Shown in pieces: positions 8,878 to 18,100 of a DNA stretch of 64,000 nucleotides. Numbering within the stretch: position 1 is the first letter of the stretch; each line of letters opens with the position of its first letter. Under the pieces are notes generated by a model that saw only the letters and a list, made by a program, of their open reading frames with translations, was not told the DNA's origin and ran no database searches. Source of the stretch: Gammaproteobacteria bacterium (GTDB lineage Bacteria > Pseudomonadota > Gammaproteobacteria > Pseudomonadales > Azotimanducaceae); the NCBI GenBank assembly GCA_002704225.1, contig PAFU01000026.1:95667-159666 (forward strand). Direction: 5' to 3'. The translations under genes were made by a program, and so were the position numbers.

Positions 8878-9704
8878 GTCAGTTCTTTCTTGGCCTGCAA
8901 AAAGTGCTACCCCAACATGGCCTTTCCCGCCTAGTCGGCTGGTTGGCCGGCAGCCAAATCCCCCTCATCAGACGCGCTTTTATCCACAGCTTTGCGCGGG
9001 CCTACGACATTTCGCTGGCCGATGCCGAACGCAAACACCTAGACGATTACCATAGCTTCAACGACTTCTTTACCCGCAGCCTCGCCGCTGGCGCACGGCC
9101 CATGCCTGAGCAACCCAACAGACTGGCCTGTCCTGTCGACGGCACAGTCAGTCAAATAGGCAGCATTCAACATGATCTACTCATGCAGGCTAAGGGACAT
9201 CAGTACACGCTGAATTCCTTGGCTGGGGAAACAGGGCGGGGCTTGAATCACGGCGATTTTTGCACCATCTATTTGGCACCGAGCAACTACCACCGCATTC
9301 ACTTGCCCTGCGATGCAAAGCTGGTCGAAACTCGCGCCATCCCCGGCGCACTGTTCTCAGTCAATGGCGTGACCGAGGCAGGCATTCCCGGATTGTTCTG
9401 CCGCAACGAACGTTTGGTCTGTCGATTTGAAACGGATTTTGGACCCATGCTACTGGTTCTGGTTGGTGCGCTAATCGTCGCGTCTATTGAAACGGTTTGG
9501 TCAGGACCCCTGTCGCCTTATCGAGAAGAGATTGTGAACAAACACGACCAAGACTTTAGGCAGGGCGACGAAATCGGACGGTTTTTGCTGGGCTCTACCG
9601 TGATTTGCTGTTTTGCAAAAGACGCGGTGGCGCTAACGGAGCGATTTGCTGAGGGGACTACCGTCACCCTCGGTGAGGACATGGGCCAAGTTAACGCCCG
9701 ATGA
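8874..9704 (+). CDS. psd: Phosphatidylserine decarboxylase proenzyme
   Basis: Inner-membrane enzyme that makes phosphatidylethanolamine from phosphatidylserine. The proenzyme cleaves itself at an LGST motif (residues 239-242), turning the serine into the pyruvoyl group of the small alpha chain. The N-terminal region and the HLPCDAKLVE and GALFSVN segments fit the short proteobacterial form. It is translationally coupled to rhdA through an ATGA overlap. Length 276 aa is normal. Confidence 0.96.
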   Translation: MSQFFLGLQKVLPQHGLSRLVGWLAGSQIPLIRRAFIHSFARAYDISLADAERKHLDDYHSFNDFFTRSLAAGARPMPEQPNRLACPVDGTVSQIGSIQHDLLMQAKGHQYTLNSLAGETGRGLNHGDFCTIYLAPSNYHRIHLPCDAKLVETRAIPGALFSVNGVTEAGIPGLFCRNERLVCRFETDFGPMLLVLVGALIVASIETVWSGPLSPYREEIVNKHDQDFRQGDEIGRFLLGSTVICCFAKDAVALTERFAEGTTVTLGEDMGQVNAR

Positions 9705-9750
9705 TTCAAGGCGCTTCCCGGCAACGACTTACCTAGGCCGTTCGAAATGT

Positions 9751-10593
9751 TTACTGACCGCGAAAAGTCAGTACCTGAGCAAGATCCTTAACGCCCAGTG
9801 CCAGCATGACCACTCGATCGAAGCCCACGGCAACGCCTGCGCAGTTTGGCAGGCCGGCTTCCAGCGCGTCGAGAAAAGCATTGTCTGGAGCAACCTCGGG
9901 CAATTCGCGCTGACGTCTGTTGTCGTTATCCCGCGCAAAGCGTCTGCGATGTTCTGCTGGATCCATCAACTCCCAATAGCCATTGGCCAACTCAATCCCA
10001 TCCACCACCAGTTCAAATCGAGCTGCGGTGGCACCATCGGCATTTAGCCGAGCCAGCGCCGCCTGATCAGCAGGATAGTCGGTAATAAAAAAACGACCCG
10101 GCGACAAACGTTCGCAAGCGTGGGCAAAAGCCAGATCCAGCTCGTCCCGAGGCCGACCGGCTACAGACCCCACCAGATCGCCGTAACGCACAAACTGATA
10201 CGGTTGCGCGCCCAACAATCGATCCACCAGTTCCGCAACTTCATGCATCAACTGCCTATGGTCGAAATCTAATCGATACCATTCGAGCATGGTGAACTCG
10301 GGATTGTGCAGCCTGCCCTTTTCGCCGAACCGAAACGCAGGACCTAACTGATAACAGCTCGGCGCTCCGGCTGCTAACAGGCGTTTGATCTGGTATTCAG
10401 GCGACGTTTGCAGGTATCCAAAGCCCGGCACTTCAATGCTTTGCACATCGGGCTCTGTCACCGTGTGCTCGGCCAGCACTGGGGTTTGAACTTCGAACAC
10501 ACTGCGCTCAGCAAAAAAAGCGCGAGCCATGCCCAGCAGTTGCGCGCGCTGCTGCAGCTGCGCGACGGAGGCTGACGGCCGCCAATCGCTCAC
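9751..10593 (-). CDS. epmA: EF-P--(R)-beta-lysine ligase EpmA
   Basis: Attaches (R)-beta-lysine to EF-P Lys34. It is a lysyl-tRNA synthetase catalytic-core paralogue without the anticodon domain. Motif 2 region FRFGEKGRLHNPEFTMLEWY, GIELANGYWEL and the final GVAVGFDRVVMLALG are class II synthetase motifs. The open frame extends to 10755, but GTG at 10593 gives SDWRPSAS right after the start, matching the E. coli N-terminus; another GTG lies at 10653. At 280 aa it is about 45 residues shorter than E. coli EpmA, the gap lying in the mid-protein insertion. It follows efp by 31 bases. Confidence 0.92.
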   Translation of the reverse strand: MSDWRPSASVAQLQQRAQLLGMARAFFAERSVFEVQTPVLAEHTVTEPDVQSIEVPGFGYLQTSPEYQIKRLLAAGAPSCYQLGPAFRFGEKGRLHNPEFTMLEWYRLDFDHRQLMHEVAELVDRLLGAQPYQFVRYGDLVGSVAGRPRDELDLAFAHACERLSPGRFFITDYPADQAALARLNADGATAARFELVVDGIELANGYWELMDPAEHRRRFARDNDNRRQRELPEVAPDNAFLDALEAGLPNCAGVAVGFDRVVMLALGVKDLAQVLTFRGQ

Positions 10594-10624
10594 TGGGTTA
10601 CCGCAGCCGAGTTCGGCGAGGGGC

Positions 10625-11200
10625 TCAGCTTTTCGCTCGAGAAACGTATTCACCGGTGCGCGTATCGACCTTGAGCACGTCGCCAATATTAATAAACAGT
10701 GGCACGCCCTTGATCGTCGCTCCGGTTGAGAGTGTCGCGGGCTTGGTGCCGCCATTTGCTGTATCGCCTTTCAAGCCCGGATCGGTGTCTGTGACTTCGA
10801 GCTCGACAAAATTCGGTGGCGTTACCGCAATCGGATCATCGTTCCACAGCGTTACTTGGTAGACGTCCTGCTCTTTCAGCCAGTTTTGGCAGTCGGCAAC
10901 CGCCGCCGCCCCAGCAGCAACCTGCTCGTAGCTGTCGTCCGTCTTCATGAAATGCCAAAACTCACCGTCGTTGTACAAGTACTCCATATCCGAGTCGATC
11001 ACGTCTGCCGCTTCAATACTTTCGCCAGACTTGAAGGTGCGCTCCCAGACTCGACCGTTCATGAGATTGCGCATTTTCACTCGATTGAAGGCTTGACCCT
11101 TACCTGGCTTCACAAACTCGTTTTCCAAAATATTGCAGGGATCGCCGTCCAGCATCACTTTCATGCCGGAACGAAATTCATTGGTAGAATAGGTAGCCAT
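10625..11200 (-). CDS. efp: Translation elongation factor P
   Basis: EF-P rescues ribosomes stalled at polyproline stretches. The 191-aa protein has the three-domain EF-P layout, and the modified lysine is K34 in VKPGKGQA, the Lys-type loop used by EpmA/EpmB. The frame is open to 11362, but ATG at 11200 begins [12 protein letters not shown], the conserved N-terminus, and fits family length. Its modification enzymes are adjacent: epmA downstream and epmB divergent, 30 bases upstream. Confidence 0.98.
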   Translation of the reverse strand: MATYSTNEFRSGMKVMLDGDPCNILENEFVKPGKGQAFNRVKMRNLMNGRVWERTFKSGESIEAADVIDSDMEYLYNDGEFWHFMKTDDSYEQVAAGAAAVADCQNWLKEQDVYQVTLWNDDPIAVTPPNFVELEVTDTDPGLKGDTANGGTKPATLSTGATIKGVPLFINIGDVLKVDTRTGEYVSRAKS

Positions 11201-11230
11201 AATTTTGCATTCATCCGTTGGTAAGCCGTC

Positions 11231-12268
11231 ATGATAACCCCGAACCGAACGCCGTGGCAGCCCGACGAGTGGCAAAAGGTGCTCCGTGACGCTTTTCGGC
11301 AACCGCACGCCCTGCTGAGGTATCTCGACATCCCAGCGGACGCTTTCAATTTGGACGAGCAACCGGATTTCCCGCTCTTGGTTCCTGAACCCTTTGCCGC
11401 GCGCATGGCCTCTGGCGATCCCGCGGACCCGCTGTTGCTACAGGTGTTACCAAATCTGCAGGAACGCGAACACGTCCCGGGCTTTGTTGAGGACCCACTG
11501 GGCGAAGACAATTCAGTCCTGGGCTTTCAGCGGGCGCCAGCCTTGATACAAAAATATCAGGGTCGGGTTTTGATGATTGCCACACCAGGCTGCGCGGTTA
11601 ACTGTCGCTATTGTTTCCGCCGTCATTTTCCTTACCAAGATCACAAACCCCGGGCCCACGATCTCGCGATGGATTCGATTCGCTCGGACACGAGCATTTC
11701 CGAGGTCATTCTGTCTGGCGGTGATCCGCTGCTGTTGGGCGATCAGGCCTTCGCCACATTAATCAACGAAATAAACGCCATTGAACATGTTCAGCGTATT
11801 CGCGTGCACAGTCGGCTGCCCATCGTACTGCCTCAGCGTGTGACCCAGAGTTTGGTGGGCGCGCTTCGATCCAGTCGTTGCCCAACAGTTTTGGTGGTGC
11901 ACTGCAACCACGCACACGAACTCGACGCCCAGACCAAGCGTGCTTTCGCTTGTCTGCGGGACGCAGGCGTCCACTTGCTCAATCAAAGCGTACTGTTAGC
12001 CGGCGTCAACGATGAAACCGACCTGCTGTGCCAACTGTCGCAATCACTCTTTGAGCAGGGGGTCTTACCCTATTACCTGCACATGCCAGATGCGGTCAGC
12101 GGCACCGCGCACTTTGATGTAACCGAGCAGCGAGCAGTCACGCTGCATGAGGGAATGCGGGAACGTTTACCGGGCTATCTGCTGCCTCGTTTGGTGCGTG
12201 AAATTCCGGGCAAGGCATCCAAAACCCCGCTGCAGACCGAAGGCCTGCAGCTTGTCGACATCAGCTAG
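11231..12268 (+). CDS. epmB: EF-P lysine 2,3-aminomutase EpmB
   Basis: Radical SAM enzyme converting (S)-alpha-lysine to (R)-beta-lysine for EF-P modification. The CxxxCxxC cluster motif is CAVNCRYC, followed by FRRHFPY and [10 protein letters not shown]. It is related to lysine 2,3-aminomutase, but the 345-aa length and the efp/epmA neighbourhood point to EpmB. Its 3' end overlaps the convergent serB by 4 bases. No epmC hydroxylase is visible in the window. Confidence 0.95.
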   Translation: MITPNRTPWQPDEWQKVLRDAFRQPHALLRYLDIPADAFNLDEQPDFPLLVPEPFAARMASGDPADPLLLQVLPNLQEREHVPGFVEDPLGEDNSVLGFQRAPALIQKYQGRVLMIATPGCAVNCRYCFRRHFPYQDHKPRAHDLAMDSIRSDTSISEVILSGGDPLLLGDQAFATLINEINAIEHVQRIRVHSRLPIVLPQRVTQSLVGALRSSRCPTVLVVHCNHAHELDAQTKRAFACLRDAGVHLLNQSVLLAGVNDETDLLCQLSQSLFEQGVLPYYLHMPDAVSGTAHFDVTEQRAVTLHEGMRERLPGYLLPRLVREIPGKASKTPLQTEGLQLVDIS

Positions 12269-13503
12269 GGATCGCTTGTCAGCGCTTGCTCAACATCCAA
12301 GTCACTGAATCCGATCAAGTACAAAATCGCGTCCAAACCAAAGTTAGAGATGGAGTGCTTTGCGCTCTCGCGAACGATGGTTTTTGCATGATAGGCCACG
12401 CCCAACCCTGCCTGCTGTAGCATGGGTAAGTCGTTAGCTCCATCACCCACCGCAATGGTTTGCGCCAGAGAAATACCCTCTTTTGCTGCAATTTTTTGCA
12501 GTAAGTCTGCCTTACCTTGAGCATCCACAATGTCGCCGAGCACCTCTCCGGTCATGAGCCCGTCCACAACCTCCAACTCGTTAGCGTAGACATAATCAAT
12601 CCCCAACCGCTGCTGAAGATACTCCCCCACGTACTGGAAGCCCCCAGAGAACACGGCGATGGTGTAGCCGAAATGTTTTAGCGCCTTAATCAACCGATGC
12701 GCGCCCGTATTGAGGGCAACGGACTCAGCCACGTCGTGGAGTACCTCTAACGGCATGCCTCTCAACAGCGCCGCCCGACGTCTGAAGCTTTCTTTAAAAT
12801 CGAGCTCTCCGGCCATGGCCGCGTCGGTGATGGCGACGACCTCAGCCCCGACACCATGGCGCTTGGCCAACTCGTCCATCACTTCTTCAGCAATCAGGGT
12901 GGAGTCCATATCAAAGGCAACCAGCCGGCGATTACGCCTGAAAACCGAATCCCGCTGCAAACTCACATCAAAACCGCTGTGATCGGCAAGCTTCAGCAAC
13001 TCGGCCTGAAACTCAACGCTGCTAGCCAGCTCTCCGCTCAATCGCATCTCCAAACCGAAGCGATCGTCGGTATCGGCGGATCCCGCCAGAGCCTTGGGCT
13101 TGGTCAAACGGCGAACCGTATCAATGTTCATCCGAAAGGTATGGGTGAGTGCACTGACCGCCTGCAGCGGCTGAGCCGCCGAACCATTGGTTAGCAGCGT
13201 CAAAATGAGCGGGCTTTGAAAAATGGTTTGAGACCATGCGCCGTAATCATCGGCATTCACTCGCTGCATGCGCAGGGCAGAGCCTGTTTGCTCGCAGCGG
13301 GCCTCAATGGCCGCACTCATCGCATCAAGATTGGCCGAACAGAGCAGCAAGCCCAGAGCCAGCTCGTCGTGAATCACCGCTTGACCCATATCCAGAATTT
13401 GCGCGTCGTATTCAACACAAATTCCCATCAAGGCCGACATCAGTCCCGGTTTGTCTTGACCGGAAATACTCACGAGCATGATTTGATCGGCCAAACTACT
13501 CAC
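12265..13503 (-). CDS. serB: Phosphoserine phosphatase SerB with N-terminal ACT domains
   Basis: Last step of serine synthesis. Two ACT-like regions occupy about residues 5-180. The HAD phosphatase follows, with nucleophile and acid/base Asp in FDMDSTL (D198, D200), a CAP region with MDELAKRHG, motif 2 in FSGGF and motif 3 in VGDGANDLPML. At 412 aa it is the long form found in Pseudomonas rather than the E. coli size. It is divergent from the Smp-like gene at 13616, the same pairing as serB and ytjB in E. coli. Confidence 0.96.
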   Translation of the reverse strand: MSSLADQIMLVSISGQDKPGLMSALMGICVEYDAQILDMGQAVIHDELALGLLLCSANLDAMSAAIEARCEQTGSALRMQRVNADDYGAWSQTIFQSPLILTLLTNGSAAQPLQAVSALTHTFRMNIDTVRRLTKPKALAGSADTDDRFGLEMRLSGELASSVEFQAELLKLADHSGFDVSLQRDSVFRRNRRLVAFDMDSTLIAEEVMDELAKRHGVGAEVVAITDAAMAGELDFKESFRRRAALLRGMPLEVLHDVAESVALNTGAHRLIKALKHFGYTIAVFSGGFQYVGEYLQQRLGIDYVYANELEVVDGLMTGEVLGDIVDAQGKADLLQKIAAKEGISLAQTIAVGDGANDLPMLQQAGLGVAYHAKTIVRESAKHSISNFGLDAILYLIGFSDLDVEQALTSDP

Positions 13504-13615
13504 CCTGTGCGAAAATCGGAGCTTAGTTTAACGGCCTTAACCAAACGGGAGAAGGATCGGTTTCAGCGCTTTGTGTTATTTTGGTCTTTTGACGCATGTC
13601 GAGCTTTAACGCCAG

Positions 13616-14746
13616 ATGGGACCACTCAAACGTTTCCGCACAAAATTTCGCGCCAGCCGCGTCACGCTGCCTGCTGCTGCAATTGCAACGGCGATGTGCG
13701 CGGCGTGTTTGTTTGCCATCTGGTTTGAACGTCCAGACGGTCAAGAAGAAATGGATCGCTACGGAAATGCCCTGGCAACAACACTGTCAGATACCACTGC
13801 GGCTGCTTTATTTGAAAAGCGACGCATCACGCTGACCGTCATCGCCAATCGACTGACCACACTGAACGAAATTGCCGGCATCGCGTTTTATGATCAATCC
13901 GACGAGCTGATGGCGATGAGCGGCGTGCAGCGGTCAGATACAAGTTTCGACGCGCAAGCCACCATCGACGACACGCTCAGCGGTTCTGTGCGGGTCACCC
14001 TGAATCAACAGGCTTTCGCCCCGCCAATACCTTGGGCACTGTGGCTGTTGTCTTTGCTGACCGTTCTGTTTACGCCGCCCTTGACCGTCATGGCGATACA
14101 GTTCAGCACACGGGGCAACCGTTCACTGCCCATCGTTTCAGTTCCCAATGAACCGGCTCAAGATCAGCCAACCTACCTACTCACCGTCAAACTGCACAAT
14201 CAGCGCAGCTTGAACCGCCAAGAGCAAACGCAGGCGATCGAAGACGCCCTCACCATGGGCAGCGAGGTCTGCGCCCTCTACCCAGGACTTGCGGTATCGC
14301 TGCAAGAGCGGGGGCTAACGCTGTTGATCAGCAAAGCCGAAGCCAGCGGCCTGAACGCGGTATATGCCTCATTGCTGCTGCAGAGGTTGCTACGCGAATA
14401 CGAGACTCAAGGCGAATTTCGTTGCTTGCTTTCTACTGCCGTCAGCCCAAGCGATCCTGCAGAAGCCACCTCCATTAAGACAGACGCGTTAGCGAGCATG
14501 ACCGACGTCGAGCAAAACCTCACCTTGGCCTCGCTGGCAAAGGCCAACACAGCGCTGATGGGCGCAGAAATTTATGAAGACTTGAGCGAAGAGCAACGCC
14601 AGTGGGCACAACCGTTCCACCACCCGATTCTGGAAGACCTCGCCCCGGAAGACCTTTTCTACTGTATTGAAGCCCTTCCCGAGCAAGAACAAGCGCTGAT
14701 TACCGGGCAAGCTCAGGTCGTGCTGGGCTTCAATTTGGCTCCCTAG
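13616..14746 (+). CDS. Smp/YtjB (AhpA)-like inner-membrane protein
   Basis: Divergent partner of serB, as E. coli ytjB (smp) is. There are membrane segments at about 18-38 and 138-160 flanking a periplasmic region of about 100 residues, the Smp layout. The cytoplasmic part runs on for a further 200 residues, well beyond the roughly 210-aa E. coli protein. This extension contains an alternating strand/helix stretch starting TYLLTVKLHNQRSL that could be a degenerate nucleotide-cyclase-like fold; I cannot confirm that. Function is not established for the family; the C-terminal part may be a signalling domain. Confidence 0.75.
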   Translation: MGPLKRFRTKFRASRVTLPAAAIATAMCAACLFAIWFERPDGQEEMDRYGNALATTLSDTTAAALFEKRRITLTVIANRLTTLNEIAGIAFYDQSDELMAMSGVQRSDTSFDAQATIDDTLSGSVRVTLNQQAFAPPIPWALWLLSLLTVLFTPPLTVMAIQFSTRGNRSLPIVSVPNEPAQDQPTYLLTVKLHNQRSLNRQEQTQAIEDALTMGSEVCALYPGLAVSLQERGLTLLISKAEASGLNAVYASLLLQRLLREYETQGEFRCLLSTAVSPSDPAEATSIKTDALASMTDVEQNLTLASLAKANTALMGAEIYEDLSEEQRQWAQPFHHPILEDLAPEDLFYCIEALPEQEQALITGQAQVVLGFNLAP

Positions 14747-14808
14747 CTTTGGCCGCAAGAACCCATTAGTCTGCCAGTCGATTTGTTAATCCTTCAGGAG
14801 GGGAATTT

Positions 14809-15201
14809 ATGCTGAACCACACCATGATCGGTTCCAACGACATTCAACGAACCAAGGCATTCTATGACGCTGTACTCAGCGTGCTGGGCGCTGGCCCGGC
14901 CATGGAGCATGTGAACGATACGGGACAAACGCGCCTGTTCTATATCCATGACGGATCGACATTTGGCATTTCAGAGCCCATTAATGGCGGACCCGCCACA
15001 GTCGCCAATGGCGCGACCATCGGCTTCATCTGCAACTCGCCAGAGCAGCTGCAGGAATTCCACGACGTCGCCATCGCCAATGGCGGCACCACCTCGGAAG
15101 ATCCGCCGGGAGCACGTGAGGGCTCCATGGGCACGATGTACCTGTGCTATTTCCTAGACCCAGACGGCCATAAGATTTGCGGCATTCACCGGCCGGCTTA
15201 A
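14809..15201 (+). CDS. VOC (glyoxalase-like) family protein
   Basis: A single 130-aa vicinal-oxygen-chelate domain: the opening LNHTMIGSNDIQRTKAFYD and the closing YFLDPDGHKICGI are the two halves of the beta-alpha-beta-beta-beta pair. His4, Glu and other possible metal ligands are present, but substrate cannot be predicted. A good GGAGG lies 8 bases before the ATG. It stands alone between the Smp-like gene and the convergent MutS-like gene. Confidence 0.85.
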   Translation: MLNHTMIGSNDIQRTKAFYDAVLSVLGAGPAMEHVNDTGQTRLFYIHDGSTFGISEPINGGPATVANGATIGFICNSPEQLQEFHDVAIANGGTTSEDPPGAREGSMGTMYLCYFLDPDGHKICGIHRPA

Positions 15202-15223
15202 TCGCCCAGATCTAAGCCTTAGT

Positions 15224-15261
15224 AAGAGCCGTCGTCGCATCGGATTACGCCGACGGCTCTT
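15224..15261. terminator. 11-bp perfect inverted repeat between convergent genes
   Basis: AAGAGCCGTCG at 15224-15234 pairs perfectly with CGACGGCTCTT at 15251-15261 around a 16-base loop. The right arm and the loop include the last codons and stop of the MutS-like gene. There is no T-tract on either side, so it would be an imperfect terminator or a 3'-end protecting hairpin for both convergent transcripts. Confidence 0.5.
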
Positions 15262-16657
15262 CCTCCCGCCCCGCGCCATCAAGGGGGGCGCTGTCCGCAA
15301 TCAGCAGATCAAACACACCTTCTTCATGCAAAACGCGCATACCGAGGCGTTGGTCGGACACACCCTTTCGTACTCGATAGTCAAAGGCAAGCTCTGCTCC
15401 GTGCTCCTGTGCCTCAAAGTACGCATAGTCGATATGCGCCACAGCGTCCAAGGATTCCTCTAACTCGATCAAGTGTGAGGAAATCACGAACAAACTGTCT
15501 TGTTTCGCGGCAAATTGCCGGATGACTTCAAAGGAGGCATCCAGGGCATCCTTGACGTTGGTTCCCTTAAACGGTTCATCCATGATCGCGACAATTCGGC
15601 CGCCTTCCGCCAAGGCTTCGGCCACCGCCTTAACCCGTAGCGCTTCGGCGCGAAAAAAACTGATGCCTTCCACAAGGTTATCGCTCAGAGAGATCGACGT
15701 AAGCAGGCTCTGCACTGGAACAAAGGAAAACGTCTTGGCGGGCACACCCATGCCCAAATGCGCGAAGTACAGGGCGGTAAGAATCGCCCGCAAATACGTG
15801 GTCTTACCCGCCATATTAGGTCCGTTAAGAAACAAGACACGACCGGCTTGATCAAGAGCCAACGGGTTGCCAACGGGATGTTTCAGTAAGGGGTGGACCA
15901 ACTCCCTCGCCGAAATTGCCGTTGGCCCTGTCTCAATCACGGGCATCACCAGGCCGTGTTTATGGGTGACATCGCTTAAGGACACCAGGGCATCCAGCTC
16001 GTAGCAGATCGCTAACAGTCGGATCAGTTTGGTTTTTTCGTACAGACGAAGACATTGGTCCAGCCTAAGCTTTTGCCAGAATCGCTTGGCCGGGGGAGCC
16101 TGCATCACACGCGTCAGCTCGGCGCTGTTCATCAAGGATCGCATCTCGCCAAACAGCGATGCCAATTCGCCAGAGACACTGTGCGCATCTGGGTACTCCA
16201 ACATTTCCCTAATCGCCAACAAAAGCCGTTGAGAAAGCCCGACCCCATGAATGATTTTGATGTAGTAGTTGTCGTAGTTTGCCCACAGATGAAAAGCGTC
16301 CATACCAAATTCGAGGGAATTTTTTGCTCGGACAATGGGCATTCCCGCTCCCAGATAGCGGTCGACGTGTGATGCCAAATAGGCCGATGGCAGCGCCTCA
16401 AAAATCTCCCGATGTCGGCTGATATAAGCGATGGATTCTTGGGTAGCTCGGATTTTTACGGGATTCGCCCACGGAGACATCATACGGCGCTTGAGCGCTG
16501 CCCGACCGCCATCGGTTTTGCGGTAATCGCAATATTCGAACAGACCGCCGCTCTCGGCGGATCCAAATAACTCCAGATCGGCAAGTGTGTGCGTGTCCAG
16601 CTCAAGAGTGTTGTGATTTTCGCCGTTCATGCTGCCAGTCAGCTTAGACCAGACCAT
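15245..16657 (-). CDS. Orphan MutS-related ATPase
   Basis: A 470-aa protein made of a helical region resembling MutS lever/core (about 40-250) and the MutS ATPase domain: Walker A GPNMAGKTT (279-287), the SISLSDNLVEGISFF signature, Walker B-like IVAIMDEPFKGTN and ISSHLIELEE. The mismatch-recognition and connector domains of true MutS are absent. It is thus a MutS paralogue of unknown target; similar stand-alone proteins are annotated only as DNA mismatch repair-like ATPases. ATG at 16630 is an alternative start. It is convergent with the VOC gene and divergent from nhaA. Confidence 0.85.
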   Translation of the reverse strand: MVWSKLTGSMNGENHNTLELDTHTLADLELFGSAESGGLFEYCDYRKTDGGRAALKRRMMSPWANPVKIRATQESIAYISRHREIFEALPSAYLASHVDRYLGAGMPIVRAKNSLEFGMDAFHLWANYDNYYIKIIHGVGLSQRLLLAIREMLEYPDAHSVSGELASLFGEMRSLMNSAELTRVMQAPPAKRFWQKLRLDQCLRLYEKTKLIRLLAICYELDALVSLSDVTHKHGLVMPVIETGPTAISARELVHPLLKHPVGNPLALDQAGRVLFLNGPNMAGKTTYLRAILTALYFAHLGMGVPAKTFSFVPVQSLLTSISLSDNLVEGISFFRAEALRVKAVAEALAEGGRIVAIMDEPFKGTNVKDALDASFEVIRQFAAKQDSLFVISSHLIELEESLDAVAHIDYAYFEAQEHGAELAFDYRVRKGVSDQRLGMRVLHEEGVFDLLIADSAPLDGAGREEEPSA

Positions 16658-16869
16658 GCGATTAACCGATTACAATTTGTGTACTCCATCACAGATCGCG
16701 TCAAGGTGCTGCATTGGGTCACCAAAGTGTCTTGGATGTCTGTGCAAACGTTGCGAAGCTGACGCAATGCATCAATCCAATCTCGGTCATGTCGTCGACA
16801 AAGACCCTCTGCACATTTTCCTCGATTTCGCCCAATAGCGATAAACCGACCCGTTCCACAAAAATTGCG
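16658..16869. other. 212-base intergenic region before nhaA
   Basis: No convincing gene, RNA or repeat. Short open frames exist on both strands but lack recognisable similarity or good ribosome binding sites. It should hold the promoters for the divergent MutS-like gene and nhaA; I could not pick a credible -35/-10 pair. Confidence 0.5.
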
Positions 16870-18078
16870 ATGCCGCGAACCATGTCAAAGCCGATCACCC
16901 AGCTGACCGTCAAAGAATTTATGCAGCTTGAATCGGCTTCAGGCCTTTTGCTGCTCGGCGCCACAATCATCGCCCTCGTGTTCGCGAACACGCAACTGAC
17001 CTTCTATTACGAGAAAATTCTGGGTACCCCGGTAGCCATTCAGGTGGGCGCATTAGCCATTAACAAACCCTTGTTACTGTGGATCAACGACGGCCTCATG
17101 GCCATTTTCTTTTTCCTCGTTAGTCTGGAAATCAAGCGCGAATTTCTGGAAGGCGAACTCTCCTCCCTGTCTCAGGTCATCTTGCCCGGTATGGGTGCCT
17201 TGGGTGGGATGATTGTTCCGGCCAGCATCTACATCTGGTTTAACTGGGGCGACCCAGAAGCGCTCAGCGCTTGGGCCATTCCTGTTGCAACGGACATCGC
17301 CTTCGCTCTCGCTCTACTGAGCACTTTTGGTTCTAGGGTCCCCGTGTCCTTGAAGATTTTCCTGCTTACCCTCGCGATTTTCGATGATCTTGCTGCAGTG
17401 GTAATCATCGCTGTGTTTTACTCTCAAGACCTGTCTAGTGCGGCGCTGCTGTTTGCGGGCGCCGCTCTGCTGCTTGCGGTAGCAATGAATCGTGCCAAGG
17501 TCACCCGGACCTCGAGCTATATCCTGCTGGGCATCGTGTTGTGGATGGCCGTGCTCAAGTCAGGCGTACACGCGACCCTTGCAGGCGTTCTCATTGCGCT
17601 GTGTATTCCCATGCGAGATCAAGAAGGGAACTCTCCCCTGCAGTCACTGGAACATGATCTGCACGCTCCAGTCGCTTTCGTGATTTTGCCTGTCTTCGCC
17701 TTTGCCAATGCGGGCTTAGCGCTGGGCGATATTTCTTGGGTTGACGTCACCCACCCTGTAACCCTTGGCATCACGTTGGGACTGGTGATCGGCAAACCTG
17801 TCGGTATTCTGCTCTTTGTCGGTCTGAGCGTGGCAAGTGGGTTGGCCTGCCTCCCCAAATGCGTCAATTGGCTGCAACTGTTGGGAGCCGCATTTACCTG
17901 CGGTGTCGGCTTTACCATGAGCTTGTTCATCGCAGGCCTGGCTTTTGAGCACGGCAGTGGCACCTACTTCAGCGGGGATCGGCTGGGCATTCTGCTCGGC
18001 TCCGCGTTGTCCGCACTGGCCGGTTATCTGGTTCTACACCTTGCCCTGCCGAAGGCAGAGCAAGGCACCGCGAGCTGA
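16870..18078 (+). CDS. nhaA: Na+/H+ antiporter NhaA
   Basis: Inner-membrane electrogenic antiporter exporting Na+ in exchange for two H+. The paired aspartates of the ion site are in AIFDDLAAV, and the third conserved Asp is in ATDIAFAL. Around eleven or twelve membrane segments follow E. coli NhaA closely (LLLWINDGLMAIFFFLV, VLKSGVHATLAGV). The frame is open upstream to 16714, but those residues are not NhaA-like; ATG at 16870 or 16882 gives the expected short N-terminus, with no clear ribosome binding site at either. It converges on parC, 22 bases away. An NhaA suits a saline habitat but does not prove it. Confidence 0.95.
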   Translation: MPRTMSKPITQLTVKEFMQLESASGLLLLGATIIALVFANTQLTFYYEKILGTPVAIQVGALAINKPLLLWINDGLMAIFFFLVSLEIKREFLEGELSSLSQVILPGMGALGGMIVPASIYIWFNWGDPEALSAWAIPVATDIAFALALLSTFGSRVPVSLKIFLLTLAIFDDLAAVVIIAVFYSQDLSSAALLFAGAALLLAVAMNRAKVTRTSSYILLGIVLWMAVLKSGVHATLAGVLIALCIPMRDQEGNSPLQSLEHDLHAPVAFVILPVFAFANAGLALGDISWVDVTHPVTLGITLGLVIGKPVGILLFVGLSVASGLACLPKCVNWLQLLGAAFTCGVGFTMSLFIAGLAFEHGSGTYFSGDRLGILLGSALSALAGYLVLHLALPKAEQGTAS

Positions 18079-18100
18079 TTCTGGACCTTTGCTCGGCAAG

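Noticed and set aside
16629..16838. 69-codon frame in the nhaA leader
   Set aside because: No ribosome binding site and no similarity; overlaps the 5' end of the MutS-like gene.
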